From Streptomyces sp. SUK 48 (lineage in GTDB: Bacteria; Actinomycetota; Actinomycetes; Streptomycetales; Streptomycetaceae), in contig NZ_CP045740.1 in assembly GCF_009650765.1 (NCBI RefSeq), positions 6,982,001 through 7,046,000 on the forward strand: a DNA stretch of 64,000 bases. The letters run 5' to 3'. This document shows, in pieces, positions 8,729 through 17,121 of the stretch; positions within the stretch are counted from its first letter, which is position 1, and each line of letters begins with the position of its first letter. The notes beneath the pieces are model-generated. The model did no database searches, was not told where the DNA came from, and was given only the letters and a program-made list of their open reading frames with translations. Both the position numbers and the translations under genes were made by a program.

Positions 8729-10561
8729 GTGCGTTCCAGCTACAGATGGGTTCCGGTCCTCGCGCTCGGACTGGGCGCGGGCATATTCGGCGCCACCCCG
8801 GCCTCCTCGACGGAGACCGCCCGGCCCACGCCCCCCGCGACCGCCCCGAACGGGCCCGGTCTCGCCGGCGAGGAGAAGTACTGGACGGCGGACCGCATGA
8901 AGAACGCGGTCCCGGCCGACGGGCCCGCGGCCCCGGCCGCCCCGCGACAGGGGGTCGGCGCGCAGCGGGCCGCCGGCCACGCCGCGCCGCCGGCCGGCAC
9001 GCCCCAGCCCCAGCACTTCGCGGGCCACCCGATGGTCGGCACCTTCTTCTTCGACGGCAAGCCCCTCGGCGGCGACACCTACTGCACCGGCAGCGTCGTG
9101 CACACGGCCGCCAAGGACATCGTGCTGACCGCCGGACACTGCGGCCTCGGCCTGAGCAGGGCCACGCACCGCGTCTTCGTCCCGCAGTACCGCGGCGGCA
9201 AGAGTGCCGCGCAGCAGCCGTTCGGCCTGTTCCCGGTGCTCCAGGTCTACACGGACCCCCGCTACACGGCGAACACCAAGTCGGCGGCCTCCGACCTCGA
9301 CCTGTCCTTCGCCCAGGTCGACGCCAACAGCCACGGCGAGGTGGAGGACGCCACCGGCGCCCTCACCTTCACCCCCACGACCGGCTACCGGCACCAGGTC
9401 ACCGTCATCGGCTATCCCGGCTCGGGCGGCGTCAACCCCGGCCACACCCCGGTCCGTTGCCCCGTCACCACCTCCCAGCTGCCCGGGTTCCGGCAGCTGC
9501 GCATGGCCTGCAAGGGCTTCTACGGCGGTGTCTCCGGCGGCCCGTGGATCGAGGGCTACGACAGTGCCACGGGCCGGGGCGACGTCATCGGCAACACCGG
9601 CGGATACAACGGCGGCGGCAACGACGCCAACGACGACTGGGTGTCGTACGCGCCCCTCTACGGCAAGGACGCCCAGGACCTGTTCCAGCACGCGGCGGCC
9701 CACCAGCAGTTGGGCAAGAACCCGCCCTACGTGGGGACGACCGACCCTTGGCTGCCCGGATCGGCGAGCACCTGGAAGAAGGCCGCGCTGATGTCCTCCG
9801 GCGACTTCCGGGGGACCGGCCACAGCGACATGATCGTGGTCTGGACCGACGGCGAGGTCACGCTGTACCCCGGCGACGGACACGGCGGCTACGGCACCGA
9901 GCGGCAGCTGGTGGCGCCCAACAGCACCTGGAAGAACGCCAGGACGATCACCGCGGGCGACTTCACCGGGTCCGGCCAGTTCGACCTGCTGGTCCGCTGG
10001 ACGGACGGCGAGGTCACGCTGTACGGCGACGTCGGCTCCAAAGGGCTGAAGTGGGCCGGCACCCGGATGATCAAACCCAACGCCACCTGGAAGAACGCGG
10101 TCCAGATCAGCGCCGGCCGCTTCGGCACCACGCGGTACGCCACCGACCTGATCGTGCGCTGGGCCGACGGCGGGCTCACCCTCAACACCAATGTCGGCGC
10201 CGGCACCTTCGGGCAGAAGCACCAGCTCAAGGCCCCCAACGGCACCTGGAAGAAGGCCACCCTGCTCACCAGCGGCGAGTTCTCCGGCAACCGGAAGTGG
10301 GACCTCGTGGTCCGCTGGGCCGACGGCGAACTCGACAACTACCCCGGCACCGGCACGTCCGGCCTCGGCGCCGAGCGGCGCATCCAGAACCCCGACGGGC
10401 GGTGGGCCCAGGTCGCCGCCATGACGACCGGCGACTCCACCGAGAACAACCGCACCGACGACCTCGTCGTCCGGCGGTCCGACGGCGAGACCACCATGTA
10501 CACCGACACGCCGGGCAACACCCTGGGCACGGAGCACATGCTCGTCGCGCCGACGTCCTGA
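8729..10561 (+). CDS. secreted trypsin-like serine protease with C-terminal W-D-G repeat domain
   Basis: 610 residues from GTG 8729 (GGAAAG 8 nt upstream; TTG 8726 is an alternative). A signal peptide (RWVPVLALGLGAGIFGATPA) and a Pro/Ala propeptide come first. A chymotrypsin-fold domain follows with His at about 137 (LTAGHC), Asp at about 189 (SDLDLSF) and Ser at about 269 (GGVSGGPW). From about residue 345 there are five repeats of roughly 45 residues, each with a TWKK/TWKN block, a G-D/E-F stretch and a strand of the type VRWTDGEVTLY; this resembles FG-GAP-like sugar- or surface-binding propellers. Expected role: extracellular proteolysis with a targeting module. Its stop falls within a short DNA repeat. 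Confidence 0.87.
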   Translation: MRSSYRWVPVLALGLGAGIFGATPASSTETARPTPPATAPNGPGLAGEEKYWTADRMKNAVPADGPAAPAAPRQGVGAQRAAGHAAPPAGTPQPQHFAGHPMVGTFFFDGKPLGGDTYCTGSVVHTAAKDIVLTAGHCGLGLSRATHRVFVPQYRGGKSAAQQPFGLFPVLQVYTDPRYTANTKSAASDLDLSFAQVDANSHGEVEDATGALTFTPTTGYRHQVTVIGYPGSGGVNPGHTPVRCPVTTSQLPGFRQLRMACKGFYGGVSGGPWIEGYDSATGRGDVIGNTGGYNGGGNDANDDWVSYAPLYGKDAQDLFQHAAAHQQLGKNPPYVGTTDPWLPGSASTWKKAALMSSGDFRGTGHSDMIVVWTDGEVTLYPGDGHGGYGTERQLVAPNSTWKNARTITAGDFTGSGQFDLLVRWTDGEVTLYGDVGSKGLKWAGTRMIKPNATWKNAVQISAGRFGTTRYATDLIVRWADGGLTLNTNVGAGTFGQKHQLKAPNGTWKKATLLTSGEFSGNRKWDLVVRWADGELDNYPGTGTSGLGAERRIQNPDGRWAQVAAMTTGDSTENNRTDDLVVRRSDGETTMYTDTPGNTLGTEHMLVAPTS

Positions 10562-10600
10562 GACGTCCTGACGTTCTGAGACGTCCTGACGTCCTGAGCG
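10553..10600 (+). repeat. short tandem repeat GACGTCCTGA-type
   Basis: About five imperfect copies of an 8-10 bp unit (GACGTCCTGA / CGTTCTGA / CGTCCTGA) span the protease stop codon and the first 40 bp behind it. Each unit contains a TGA, so most frames stop. It probably arose by slippage; no hairpin terminator is evident here. Confidence 0.7.
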
Positions 10601-10649
10601 AGCGGGGCGGGCGACCCGGTCCCGGCGGGGCCTTTCCGGTCCGGTGCGC

Positions 10650-11894
10650 CTACGCGGCGTGCCGTGACGCGGACAGCCAGGCTCGGTAGCGGCGCAGCGC
10701 CCGTCGCTGCCTGCGCTGCTCGGAGACGAGGGCCAGCGCCGGATGGGTGCGGGGCGTGGGACGGCTTCCGCGCGCGATGCGGCGCATCTGGTGGCGGACC
10801 TGCGCCATGCCGGCGGTCGCGGCGAGCGCCTTGTCGGACCAGGTCACCGGCCGCAGCCGCGCGTCGGCCTCGCGGCCCTGACGCCAGCGGTCGGGCAGGT
10901 CCGGCGTGACGGCGAGGGCCGTGCCCATCCCGACCAGCGCCACCCCGCTGTCGAGCACCCGCTCCGCGGTACGGCGCCGGGTGATGCCGCCGGTGAGCAT
11001 CAGCGGCAGCGGGCTGGTCGTGACCAGGTCCTTCGCCAGGTCGAGGAAGTACGCCTCGCGGGCCTGGGTGCGCGCGTCGGCGGGGCGGCCCGACATCGCC
11101 GGGCTCTCGTAGCTGCCGCCGGACAGCTCCACCAGGTCGACGCCGAGGGGTGCGAGCATCTCGATCACCTGGCGCGCGTCGTCGGCGTCGAACCCGCCGC
11201 GCTGGAAGTCGGCGGAGTTGAGCTTCACCGCGACCGCGAAGGACGGGGAGACGGCGGCGCGGACCTCGCGGACGACGTCGAGCAGCATCCGCGCCCGGTT
11301 CTCCAGCGATCCGCCCCAGTCGTCGGTGCGCTTGTTGACCAGCGGGGACAGGAACTGCGACAGCAGATAGCCGTGCGCGGCGTGGATCTCCACACCGTCG
11401 AAGCCGGCCTGCTCGGCGCGCCGGGCGGTGACCGCGTACCGGGTCACGGTGGCCCGGATCTGCTCGGGCGTCATGGCCACGGGCCGGCCGAATCGGCCGC
11501 TGTGCCTGCCCAGGTCGACGGCGACCGCGGACGGCCCCCATACGACCCCGGGCATGTCGGACGCGATCTGGCGGCCGGGGTGATTGATCTGCATCCAGAT
11601 CGCTCCGCCGCCGGACTTGCCGGCCTCGGCCCACTCGGCGAACGGTTCGAGAGGCGCCGCCTCGTCGAGCACCACGCCGCCCGGACCGGTCAGCGCCTCG
11701 GCGTGGACCATGACGTTGCCGGTGATCAGCAGCCCGGAGCCGCCGGCGGCCCAGCGCCGGTAGAGCCCGGACAGCTCCTTGCCGGGGAGCTGGCCGTCGC
11801 CGGCCATGTTCTCCTCCATGGCCGCCTTGGCGATCCGGTTGTCCAGTACCTGTCCGGAGCGCAGGGACAAGGGCGAGAACAGCTCGCTGGTCAT
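10650..11894 (-). CDS. NADH:flavin oxidoreductase, old yellow enzyme family
   Basis: 414 residues from ATG 11894. This is an FMN-binding TIM barrel: LSLRSGQVLDNRIAKAAMEENMA at the start, WMQINHPGRQ near residue 100, GFDGVEIHAAHGYLLSQFLSPLVNKRTDDWGG (the substrate/FMN His-x-x-His loop) near 170-200, and LMLTGGITRR, then ALVGMGTALAV for the FMN phosphate. It lacks the C-terminal Fe-S/FAD part of 2,4-dienoyl-CoA reductases, so it is the single-domain type that reduces activated C=C bonds with NAD(P)H. It is divergent from a TetR gene (95 bp gap with an inverted repeat), which likely controls it. Confidence 0.9.
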   Translation of the reverse strand: MTSELFSPLSLRSGQVLDNRIAKAAMEENMAGDGQLPGKELSGLYRRWAAGGSGLLITGNVMVHAEALTGPGGVVLDEAAPLEPFAEWAEAGKSGGGAIWMQINHPGRQIASDMPGVVWGPSAVAVDLGRHSGRFGRPVAMTPEQIRATVTRYAVTARRAEQAGFDGVEIHAAHGYLLSQFLSPLVNKRTDDWGGSLENRARMLLDVVREVRAAVSPSFAVAVKLNSADFQRGGFDADDARQVIEMLAPLGVDLVELSGGSYESPAMSGRPADARTQAREAYFLDLAKDLVTTSPLPLMLTGGITRRRTAERVLDSGVALVGMGTALAVTPDLPDRWRQGREADARLRPVTWSDKALAATAGMAQVRHQMRRIARGSRPTPRTHPALALVSEQRRQRRALRRYRAWLSASRHAA

Positions 11895-11918
11895 CCGCGT
11901 TCCCCTCTCGATCTCGAT

Positions 11919-11964
11919 CGCTTACGATGTATGCAGCGTTCACATTAAGGCGCCGATGTAAGCG
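11919..11964. promoter_or_regulatory. inverted repeat, likely TetR operator
   Basis: CGCTTAC-(G)-AT at 11919-11928 is repeated in inverted form as GATGTAAGCG at 11955-11964, in the divergent gap between the flavin oxidoreductase and the TetR gene. Arm spacing is about 26 bp. Binding of the adjacent TetR protein is inferred from position. Confidence 0.5.
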
Positions 11965-11989
11965 CCGTAAACATGAGGGGGTGTGACCT

Positions 11990-12592
11990 ATGTCGCAAGC
12001 GAGCGGCACGTACCACCACGGCGATCTGCGCGCCGCCTGCCTGCGGGCCGCGCGGGACCTGCTGGAGGAGGACGGCAGCGCCGGGCTCTCCCTGCGGGCG
12101 GTGGCGCGGCGGGCCGGTGTGTCGGCGGCCGCTCCCTACCGCCACTTCGCGGACCGCGAGGCGCTGGTCTCCGCGGTCGCCGCGCAGGGCTACCGCGAAC
12201 TCGCCGGGCACCTGGCCGCGGCGCACCCCTCGCCCGCGACCCCTGGCGAACTCGCGGCGGTCGCCGTCGCCTACGTGCGCTTCGCGCTGGACCGGCCGGC
12301 GTTGTTCCGGGTGATGTTCGCGGAGCCCTGCGATCCCGGCAGCGAGGAACGGGTCGGCGCGACCAGCGCTCTCGCGGAATACGTCCAGGGCATCGTCCGC
12401 GGCGTCTTGCCCGGCGCCGATCCGGACGTGCTCGCCACCACGGTGTGGGCCCTGGTGCACGGCCTGGCGTTCCTGTACCTCGACGGCAAGCTCGACGCCT
12501 CCACCCCCGAGGCGGTCGCCGACCGGGTGGGCGCGGCCGTCCACGCGCTGTTCACGGCTCAGGCGAAGTCCCCTGCGGCGGTGACGGGGTAG
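11990..12592 (+). CDS. TetR/AcrR family transcriptional regulator
   Basis: 200 residues from ATG 11990. The N-terminal helix-turn-helix is complete: LRAACLRAARDLLEEDG, LSLRAVARRAGVSAAAPYRHFADREAL. The C-terminal ligand domain (YVRFALDRPALFRVMFAEP, TVWALVHGLAFLYLDGKL) is of the WHG/TetR_C_13-like kind. It is divergent from the flavin oxidoreductase gene, with an inverted repeat between them, so it most likely represses that gene and itself in response to a small electrophile or similar ligand. About 230 bp without a gene follow. Confidence 0.88.
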   Translation: MSQASGTYHHGDLRAACLRAARDLLEEDGSAGLSLRAVARRAGVSAAAPYRHFADREALVSAVAAQGYRELAGHLAAAHPSPATPGELAAVAVAYVRFALDRPALFRVMFAEPCDPGSEERVGATSALAEYVQGIVRGVLPGADPDVLATTVWALVHGLAFLYLDGKLDASTPEAVADRVGAAVHALFTAQAKSPAAVTG

Positions 12593-12824
12593 CGGCTCGC
12601 GGGGTGCCGGGGCGGTCGGGTCCGTTCAACTGCCAGGCTCGCGACGTCACGTCGCGGAACGCCGCTGGAACTCGGGCCCGCACGCTTCCTCTTCGCGGAG
12701 CGTACCGAGGCTGCTCGCGCCGACGGCCCATGCCTCGGGCGGGGACCGGAAACGGAGCGCCTGGGCGTCTCCGTGCCGGTCCCCGCTCTTCCTTCCGATG
12801 TCGGTCCGGGTCATCAGCCCCCGG

Positions 12825-13682
12825 TCACACCGCGACGCGGCGCGAGCGCCGTGCGTGACGGAGGCGGAGGCGGACCGCGAGCACGGCGGCGGCAACCGCC
12901 GCGGCTGCGGTGGCGACCGCGGCGGTGGTGAAGGCCGTCGACGGGCCGGAAGGTGCCACGGTGGCCGCGTCAGCCGCGTGGGCCGTGGACGCGGAGGCCG
13001 GCGGGGGCGCGAGCGTGCCGCCGTATCCGCCGCCCTTGCCCGCGCGGTCGTAGGCGGACCCGGGGAGCTTGTCGCCGTACTTCTTGTGGACCAGCCGCTG
13101 ATAGCCGGCGAGGGAGACGCCGGCCTTGCCCACGGCGCGGCGCGCGTCGGGGTCGAGCGGGAGTACGCGGCCGTCGCGCACCACGTACCAGGCGTCGATC
13201 TGCGGTTCCTGGAAGACGGTTCCGCGGCCGTGCGCCTCGCCGACGTAGTCGGTCTCGTCGCCGCCGGTCGCGATGTTGACGACCTTCCATCCCTGCGCCG
13301 TCTTGACGGTCCACAGGGAGGCGACCTGACCGTCGGCGGAGACCGCCTTGCTCGCGATGAACCGCGGGGCGGCGACGGGCGCTTCCCGCCGTCCGGCGAC
13401 GAATTCCGGAGTGAGGGAGTAGACGGTCACCGAGGGACCGGCCAGGTGTGGCCGGGCGGCGGTCGCCTTGATGACGCCACTGCGGGCGAAGAAGCGCGAC
13501 AGGGTGCGGAGGGTGGCGGGGCTGGTCGCCGCCGCGCGCGCCTGGGCGGTGGCCGCGGTGGTGAAGGGCGCGGGGACGGCGGCGGGGCCGGAGGCCGCGT
13601 GAGCGGAGACGGGGGTGAGCGCGCCGAGGGCCGTGGCGGCGAGCAGCGCGACGACGGACGTCCTCGTGTGGTTCGAGGTCAT
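12825..13682 (-). CDS. secreted membrane-anchored partner of the papain-like protease
   Basis: 285 residues from ATG 13682, whose codon lies just after the stop of the upstream protease gene. It has a signal peptide (VVALLAATALGALTPVSAHA). The mid-domain contains VTVYSLTPEFVAG, ASLWTVKTAQGWKVVNIATGGDE and WYVVRDGRVLPLDP. A Gly/Pro/Ala linker and a C-terminal hydrophobic segment (TTAAVATAAAAVAAAVLAV) followed by RLRLRHARRSRR anchor it. No catalytic motif recognised. Tight spacing suggests it is a co-translated substrate, inhibitor or docking partner of the protease (inference). Confidence 0.7.
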   Translation of the reverse strand: MTSNHTRTSVVALLAATALGALTPVSAHAASGPAAVPAPFTTAATAQARAAATSPATLRTLSRFFARSGVIKATAARPHLAGPSVTVYSLTPEFVAGRREAPVAAPRFIASKAVSADGQVASLWTVKTAQGWKVVNIATGGDETDYVGEAHGRGTVFQEPQIDAWYVVRDGRVLPLDPDARRAVGKAGVSLAGYQRLVHKKYGDKLPGSAYDRAGKGGGYGGTLAPPPASASTAHAADAATVAPSGPSTAFTTAAVATAAAAVAAAVLAVRLRLRHARRSRRVAV

Positions 13683-13687
13683 GGGGG

Positions 13688-14323
13688 TCACGCTCCGATC
13701 CCGTAGAGCGAGTGCGTCCAGGTGAACGAGTTGTTGTCCACGTAGTAGTCGAAATCCGCCCAGTTGTAGCGGGAGTTGGAGGGCCAGGGGTCGCCCCAGT
13801 AGACCTGCCCGCTGGAGGCGTCGTAGCCGTACAGCACATGCATGTGCCCGCCCCCGGAGCTCCACTCGATGCGTGTCTCGACGGGGCGGCCGGCGTCGAT
13901 CTCCTTCTGCACGGTGGCGTAACGCAGATAACCCCGCACGTACGTACCGGGGTTGATGCCCATCCAGTCGAGGGCGTTCTGCACATTGTTCAGCGCCGCC
14001 TGCCAGTTGCCGCAGGCGCTGCCCTGGGGGCGGCCGAACGCGGCGTCGCAGAACTGGTTCTGGCTGTAGTCGCGCCCGAACCACGAGGCGATGGTGTTGC
14101 CGCTCGCCGCCCAGCACCAATTGCTGTTCTGCTGTGCCTGCATGGTGATGTTCAGACGCTTGGCGGCGGCGACCGCGGGCGGAGCGGCGGCCCGAGGCGC
14201 CGCCTGGTGAACGGAATCGGGCGCGGCGTGCGCGGCCGCGGGCAGGAACGCGGGCGTCAGGGCGGCGACGGCCGCGAGAGCCAGTGACGCCAGCCGTATA
14301 CGGCCCCGGTTGGAGGTGGACAT
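13688..14323 (-). CDS. secreted papain-like cysteine protease (C39-like fold)
   Basis: 211 residues from ATG 14323. Signal peptide IRLASLALAAVAALTPAFLPAAAHA, then a short propeptide. The catalytic Cys lies in QQNSNWCWAASGNTIASWF (about residue 70), with the oxyanion Gln/Asn just before it. The His lies in SSGGGHMHVLYGYD (about 165) and the Asp/Asn in VYWGDPWPSN. This matches the papain-like cysteine peptidases found in bacteria and phages (Cys-His-Asp). Expected to act outside the cell. It is the first gene of a two-gene operon with the anchored protein 5 bp downstream. Confidence 0.82.
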   Translation of the reverse strand: MSTSNRGRIRLASLALAAVAALTPAFLPAAAHAAPDSVHQAAPRAAAPPAVAAAKRLNITMQAQQNSNWCWAASGNTIASWFGRDYSQNQFCDAAFGRPQGSACGNWQAALNNVQNALDWMGINPGTYVRGYLRYATVQKEIDAGRPVETRIEWSSGGGHMHVLYGYDASSGQVYWGDPWPSNSRYNWADFDYYVDNNSFTWTHSLYGIGA

Positions 14324-14524
14324 GGCAGTGCTCCCGGTCGAGGTGGGGGAGTGGCGGTGCGCGTCCGGACGCTGCGAGAGCAGCTTTGATGACCTGACGG
14401 GCCCCGGTCAACGGCCTCCGCCGCGGCACGGCCGTGAAGTAAACTCCGCGCGTACGGTTGTGAACGCCCCCGTGGTTTTGGCAGGTGGCGGCCCACGGGC
14501 AACACCCCGTGCCGGTAAGGGAAT

Positions 14525-14536
14525 GTGAACGTTCAC
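14525..14536. promoter_or_regulatory. perfect 12-bp palindrome GTGAACGTTCAC
   Basis: GTGAACGTTCAC is identical to its reverse complement and lies 39 bp upstream of the ATG of the gene at 14576, with a half-site (TTGTGAACG) near 14459. It looks like a dimer-binding operator; the cognate regulator is not known, and autoregulation by the downstream gene product is only a guess. Confidence 0.45.
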
Positions 14537-14575
14537 TGCGAGACGGTCACGGGGGCGGGAGAGGGAAGAGCCCCG

Positions 14576-15571
14576 ATGGCAGCACACGGCACCGATCGCC
14601 ACGCCACGCCGCGCTCCGGTGATCCGGCCCTCGGCCCGTCCGGCCGCCCCGCCCCTCGCCCCACCCCCGAGGCCGAGCTCGCCGAAGCCCTGCGCACCGG
14701 CCCGTTCGCCGTCGCGCTCCGGGCCGCGCTCGCCGCGCGCGGGCTTGCCCTGCACCGGGTGCAGCACCGGCTCGCCCAGCGGGGCATCCGGGTCGGGGTG
14801 ACCAGCCTCAGCTACTGGCAGCGCGGATTACGGCGCCCCGACCGGCCCGAGTCGCTGCGCGCCGTCACCGTGCTCGAAGAGGTCCTGGAGCTTCCCCCGC
14901 ACGCGCTCACCCGGCTGATAGGACCACGGACCAACGGCGACCGTCCCCCGGCCCGCCCGTACCGCGCCCTCCTCGAACCCGCCGCCGCGCTCCACGCACT
15001 GCTGGCGAGCCTCGCGGCACCGGAGGACGGCGGCCTGCACACCGTGATCCACTACGAGCACGTCCACATCGGCGCCCGCCGGGAGCTGCTCGCACGGGAC
15101 TCCCACCATGTCGTACGGGCCCATCGCGACGGCGTCGACCGCTATCTCGCCATCCACCTCGGGGACCCGGGCTGCGACACCGAGCGGGTGCGGGTACGCG
15201 GCCTCGGCAACTGCCGGGTCGGGCGGATTCGGCATGACGGGGCGTCGGGGATGGTCGTCGTCGAGCTGCTCTTCGACGCACGGCTGAGAGCCGGGGAGAC
15301 GGCCGTCCTCGGGTACCGCTTCGAGGACGGGACCGGCGCGCCCAGCGAGGAGTACGTGCGCGGCTTCACCTATGGCGGCGGCCAGTACGCCCTCCAGATC
15401 GGCTTCGACCGCGCCGCCCTCCCCGTCCACTGCCGCCGCTTCACCCGCCCCTCGGCGACCGCCCCCCGCAGATCCGTCACCGACCTGACCCTCAACGCCC
15501 ACGGCTCGGTCCACCTCGTGGAGCAACAGATACGCCCGGGCGTCCTCGGCATCACCTGGGAGTGGGACTAG
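14576..15571 (+). CDS. hypothetical protein with N-terminal helix-turn-helix-like region
   Basis: 331 residues from ATG 14576, preceded by GAGAGGGAAG; in-frame ATG 14525 lacks this. After a Pro-rich leader, residues 40-115 look like a helix-turn-helix (LAARGLALHRVQHRLAQRG, VTSLSYWQRGLRRPDRPES, VTVLEEVLELPPHAL). The rest is a beta-rich domain (VVVELLFDARLRAGETAVLGYRFED) of unknown role. Several Streptomyces paralogues have this layout. It may be a transcription factor with a sensing domain. It stands alone, with a palindrome in its leader. Confidence 0.65.
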   Translation: MAAHGTDRHATPRSGDPALGPSGRPAPRPTPEAELAEALRTGPFAVALRAALAARGLALHRVQHRLAQRGIRVGVTSLSYWQRGLRRPDRPESLRAVTVLEEVLELPPHALTRLIGPRTNGDRPPARPYRALLEPAAALHALLASLAAPEDGGLHTVIHYEHVHIGARRELLARDSHHVVRAHRDGVDRYLAIHLGDPGCDTERVRVRGLGNCRVGRIRHDGASGMVVVELLFDARLRAGETAVLGYRFEDGTGAPSEEYVRGFTYGGGQYALQIGFDRAALPVHCRRFTRPSATAPRRSVTDLTLNAHGSVHLVEQQIRPGVLGITWEWD

Positions 15572-15622
15572 GGTCTCTCGGGCCCATCAGGCGGCGACTG
15601 TTAGGCCGGATGCCCTCTGCGG

Positions 15623-16444
15623 ATGCACGCCCCGGCCGTCCGCCGCAGCATCCTGATCATGCGGATATCTACTGTCGTACGGACCAGTCCTGTATCGGCG
15701 CGGCCCCGTGGAAAGCGCCATGTCATACCCGTGGCCCTCGCCTGCGGGGTGCTGCTGGCCGGCACCGCCGGGTGCGCCGGGGACGTCGGTCGCAGGAACC
15801 ACGCCGGAGCGCCCGGCCTCAGCATCCCGGTGGCATCCGGTTCCGCCGACCCCGAAGCGGTGCCCCGCCTTCCGGGCATCGGACGCCGTATGTCGCAGCG
15901 CGTACCGGCCGACAGCCGCCAGGCGGTCGTCGTCTACGGCGACGACCACGACTCCGCCGAGAGCACCGTCGTGCTCTACGAGCGGCAGGGCACCACCTGG
16001 AAACTCTCGGGTACCTGGCCCGCCCACAACGGCAGGCAGGGCTGGACGACCGACCACCACCTGGACGACGAGCGCAGCCCCATCGGCGCGTTCTCCCTGA
16101 CGGACGCGGGCGGGTCGCTCGAGGACCCCGGCAGCCGTCTGCCCTACTGGTACGACGACAACGCCTTCGCGTCCATGACGGAGGAAGGCGACGAACACGC
16201 CCACGACTTCGACTACGTCATCGCCATCGACTACAACCGGCTCAAGGGCGTGGCGCCGTTCGACTGGAACCGTCCCCAGGGAGTGGAGAAGGGCGGCGGC
16301 ATATGGCTGCACCTGGACCACGGTGACGGCACGTCCGCCTGTGTCACCGTCCCCGAGTCCGGGATGAAGACCCTGCTGCACACCCTGAACCCCCGCCTGC
16401 ACCCCGTCGTGGTGATGGGGGACCGGGACCACCTGAGCGTCTGA
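15623..16444 (+). CDS. lipoprotein with L,D-transpeptidase (YkuD/ErfK-like) domain
   Basis: 273 residues from ATG 15623; ATG 15659 (MRISTVVRTS) is equally plausible and gives a more ordinary signal peptide. VALACGVLLAGTAGC looks like a lipoprotein signal. The domain at 90-273 contains VVYGDDHDSAESTVVLYER, PAHNGRQGWTTDHHLDDERSP (start of the active-site cleft), FDYVIAIDYNR and a His/Cys pair in LHLDHGDGTSACVTVP. That pair corresponds to the YkuD catalytic Cys, although the usual G-C-x-R is changed to S-A-C-V. Likely acts on peptidoglycan peptides outside the membrane. A close paralogue lies at 62626-63372. Confidence 0.75.
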   Translation: MHAPAVRRSILIMRISTVVRTSPVSARPRGKRHVIPVALACGVLLAGTAGCAGDVGRRNHAGAPGLSIPVASGSADPEAVPRLPGIGRRMSQRVPADSRQAVVVYGDDHDSAESTVVLYERQGTTWKLSGTWPAHNGRQGWTTDHHLDDERSPIGAFSLTDAGGSLEDPGSRLPYWYDDNAFASMTEEGDEHAHDFDYVIAIDYNRLKGVAPFDWNRPQGVEKGGGIWLHLDHGDGTSACVTVPESGMKTLLHTLNPRLHPVVVMGDRDHLSV

Positions 16445-16521
16445 CGGGAGGTCACCGGAGCTGTTCGCGAGGCTCCGGACGCCCGCACCCGGCGGCCGTC
16501 GCGGCCGGTCGGCCGCGGCGG

Positions 16522-17121
16522 TCAGCCGGGCGGCCCGCGGCGGATGCGCAGCGCCAGCACCAGGCAGACCGCGGTCGCGGCGACGGCGAGTGAGGCGAGC
16601 AGCCGCGCCCACGAGGTGCCCGCGACCGGCGCCCGCGCGGCGAGCAGCACCACCGCGGTCGCGGCGCTGGCCGCCGCCGCGGGGGCCGCCCGCGGCAGGC
16701 CGGGCGGGGCGGTGACCCCGACGGTCCACGCGTCGGTGACCAGCAGATAGGCGATCAGCAGAACGGCGACGCAGACGACCAGCCAGAGCGGGGGGCCGGT
16801 GGCCGCCGCGATCGCGATCGCCGCGGCCGGCAGCACGGTCGTCCTGCGGCGGACCGCGACGGCGCGCCGGCGCATGGAGGTCAGGACGGGGCGCGCGTCG
16901 ACCATCGGAGCGGCCCACCACGCGGCCCCTGCCGCCCCCAGAACCAGCGCCTTGACCAGCCATCCCGCGTGCGGGACGGCGGGCGGATCGCAGGCGGCGA
17001 CGACAAGGGCCGTGCCGAGCACGCGGTCGGTGACGCGGGAGGTGAGACGCGCGAAGGAACGTGCGAAGGGACGCGCGGAGGGCGGGGCGGCCCGGGTGGT
17101 CGGGTTCGGGGCGGCGGTCAT
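16522..17121 (-). CDS. integral membrane protein of the MoxR/DUF58 operon
   Basis: 199 residues from ATG 17121, which overlaps the DUF58 stop by 4 bp. The sequence is dominated by hydrophobic helices: TDRVLGTALVVAACDPPAVPHAGWL, ALVLGAAGAAWWAA, AAIAIAAATGPPLWLVVCVAVLLIAYLL, ASAATAVVLLAARAP and LLASLAVAATAVCLVLAL, about five to six spans. No enzyme motif is seen. As the last gene of the five-gene operon it may form part of a membrane complex with the DUF58 and DUF4129 proteins. Function not known. Confidence 0.72.
   Translation of the reverse strand: MTAAPNPTTRAAPPSARPFARSFARLTSRVTDRVLGTALVVAACDPPAVPHAGWLVKALVLGAAGAAWWAAPMVDARPVLTSMRRRAVAVRRRTTVLPAAAIAIAAATGPPLWLVVCVAVLLIAYLLVTDAWTVGVTAPPGLPRAAPAAAASAATAVVLLAARAPVAGTSWARLLASLAVAATAVCLVLALRIRRGPPG

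Noticed and set aside
10553..10600. Repeat after the protease as a CRISPR or regulatory array.
   Set aside because: Units are 8-10 bp and contiguous without spacers; simple slippage repeat.
12825..14429. A single 534-codon minus-strand frame covering two genes.
   Set aside because: The part above 13682 is antisense-frame to the papain-like protease; the real gene begins at 13682 with its own signal peptide.
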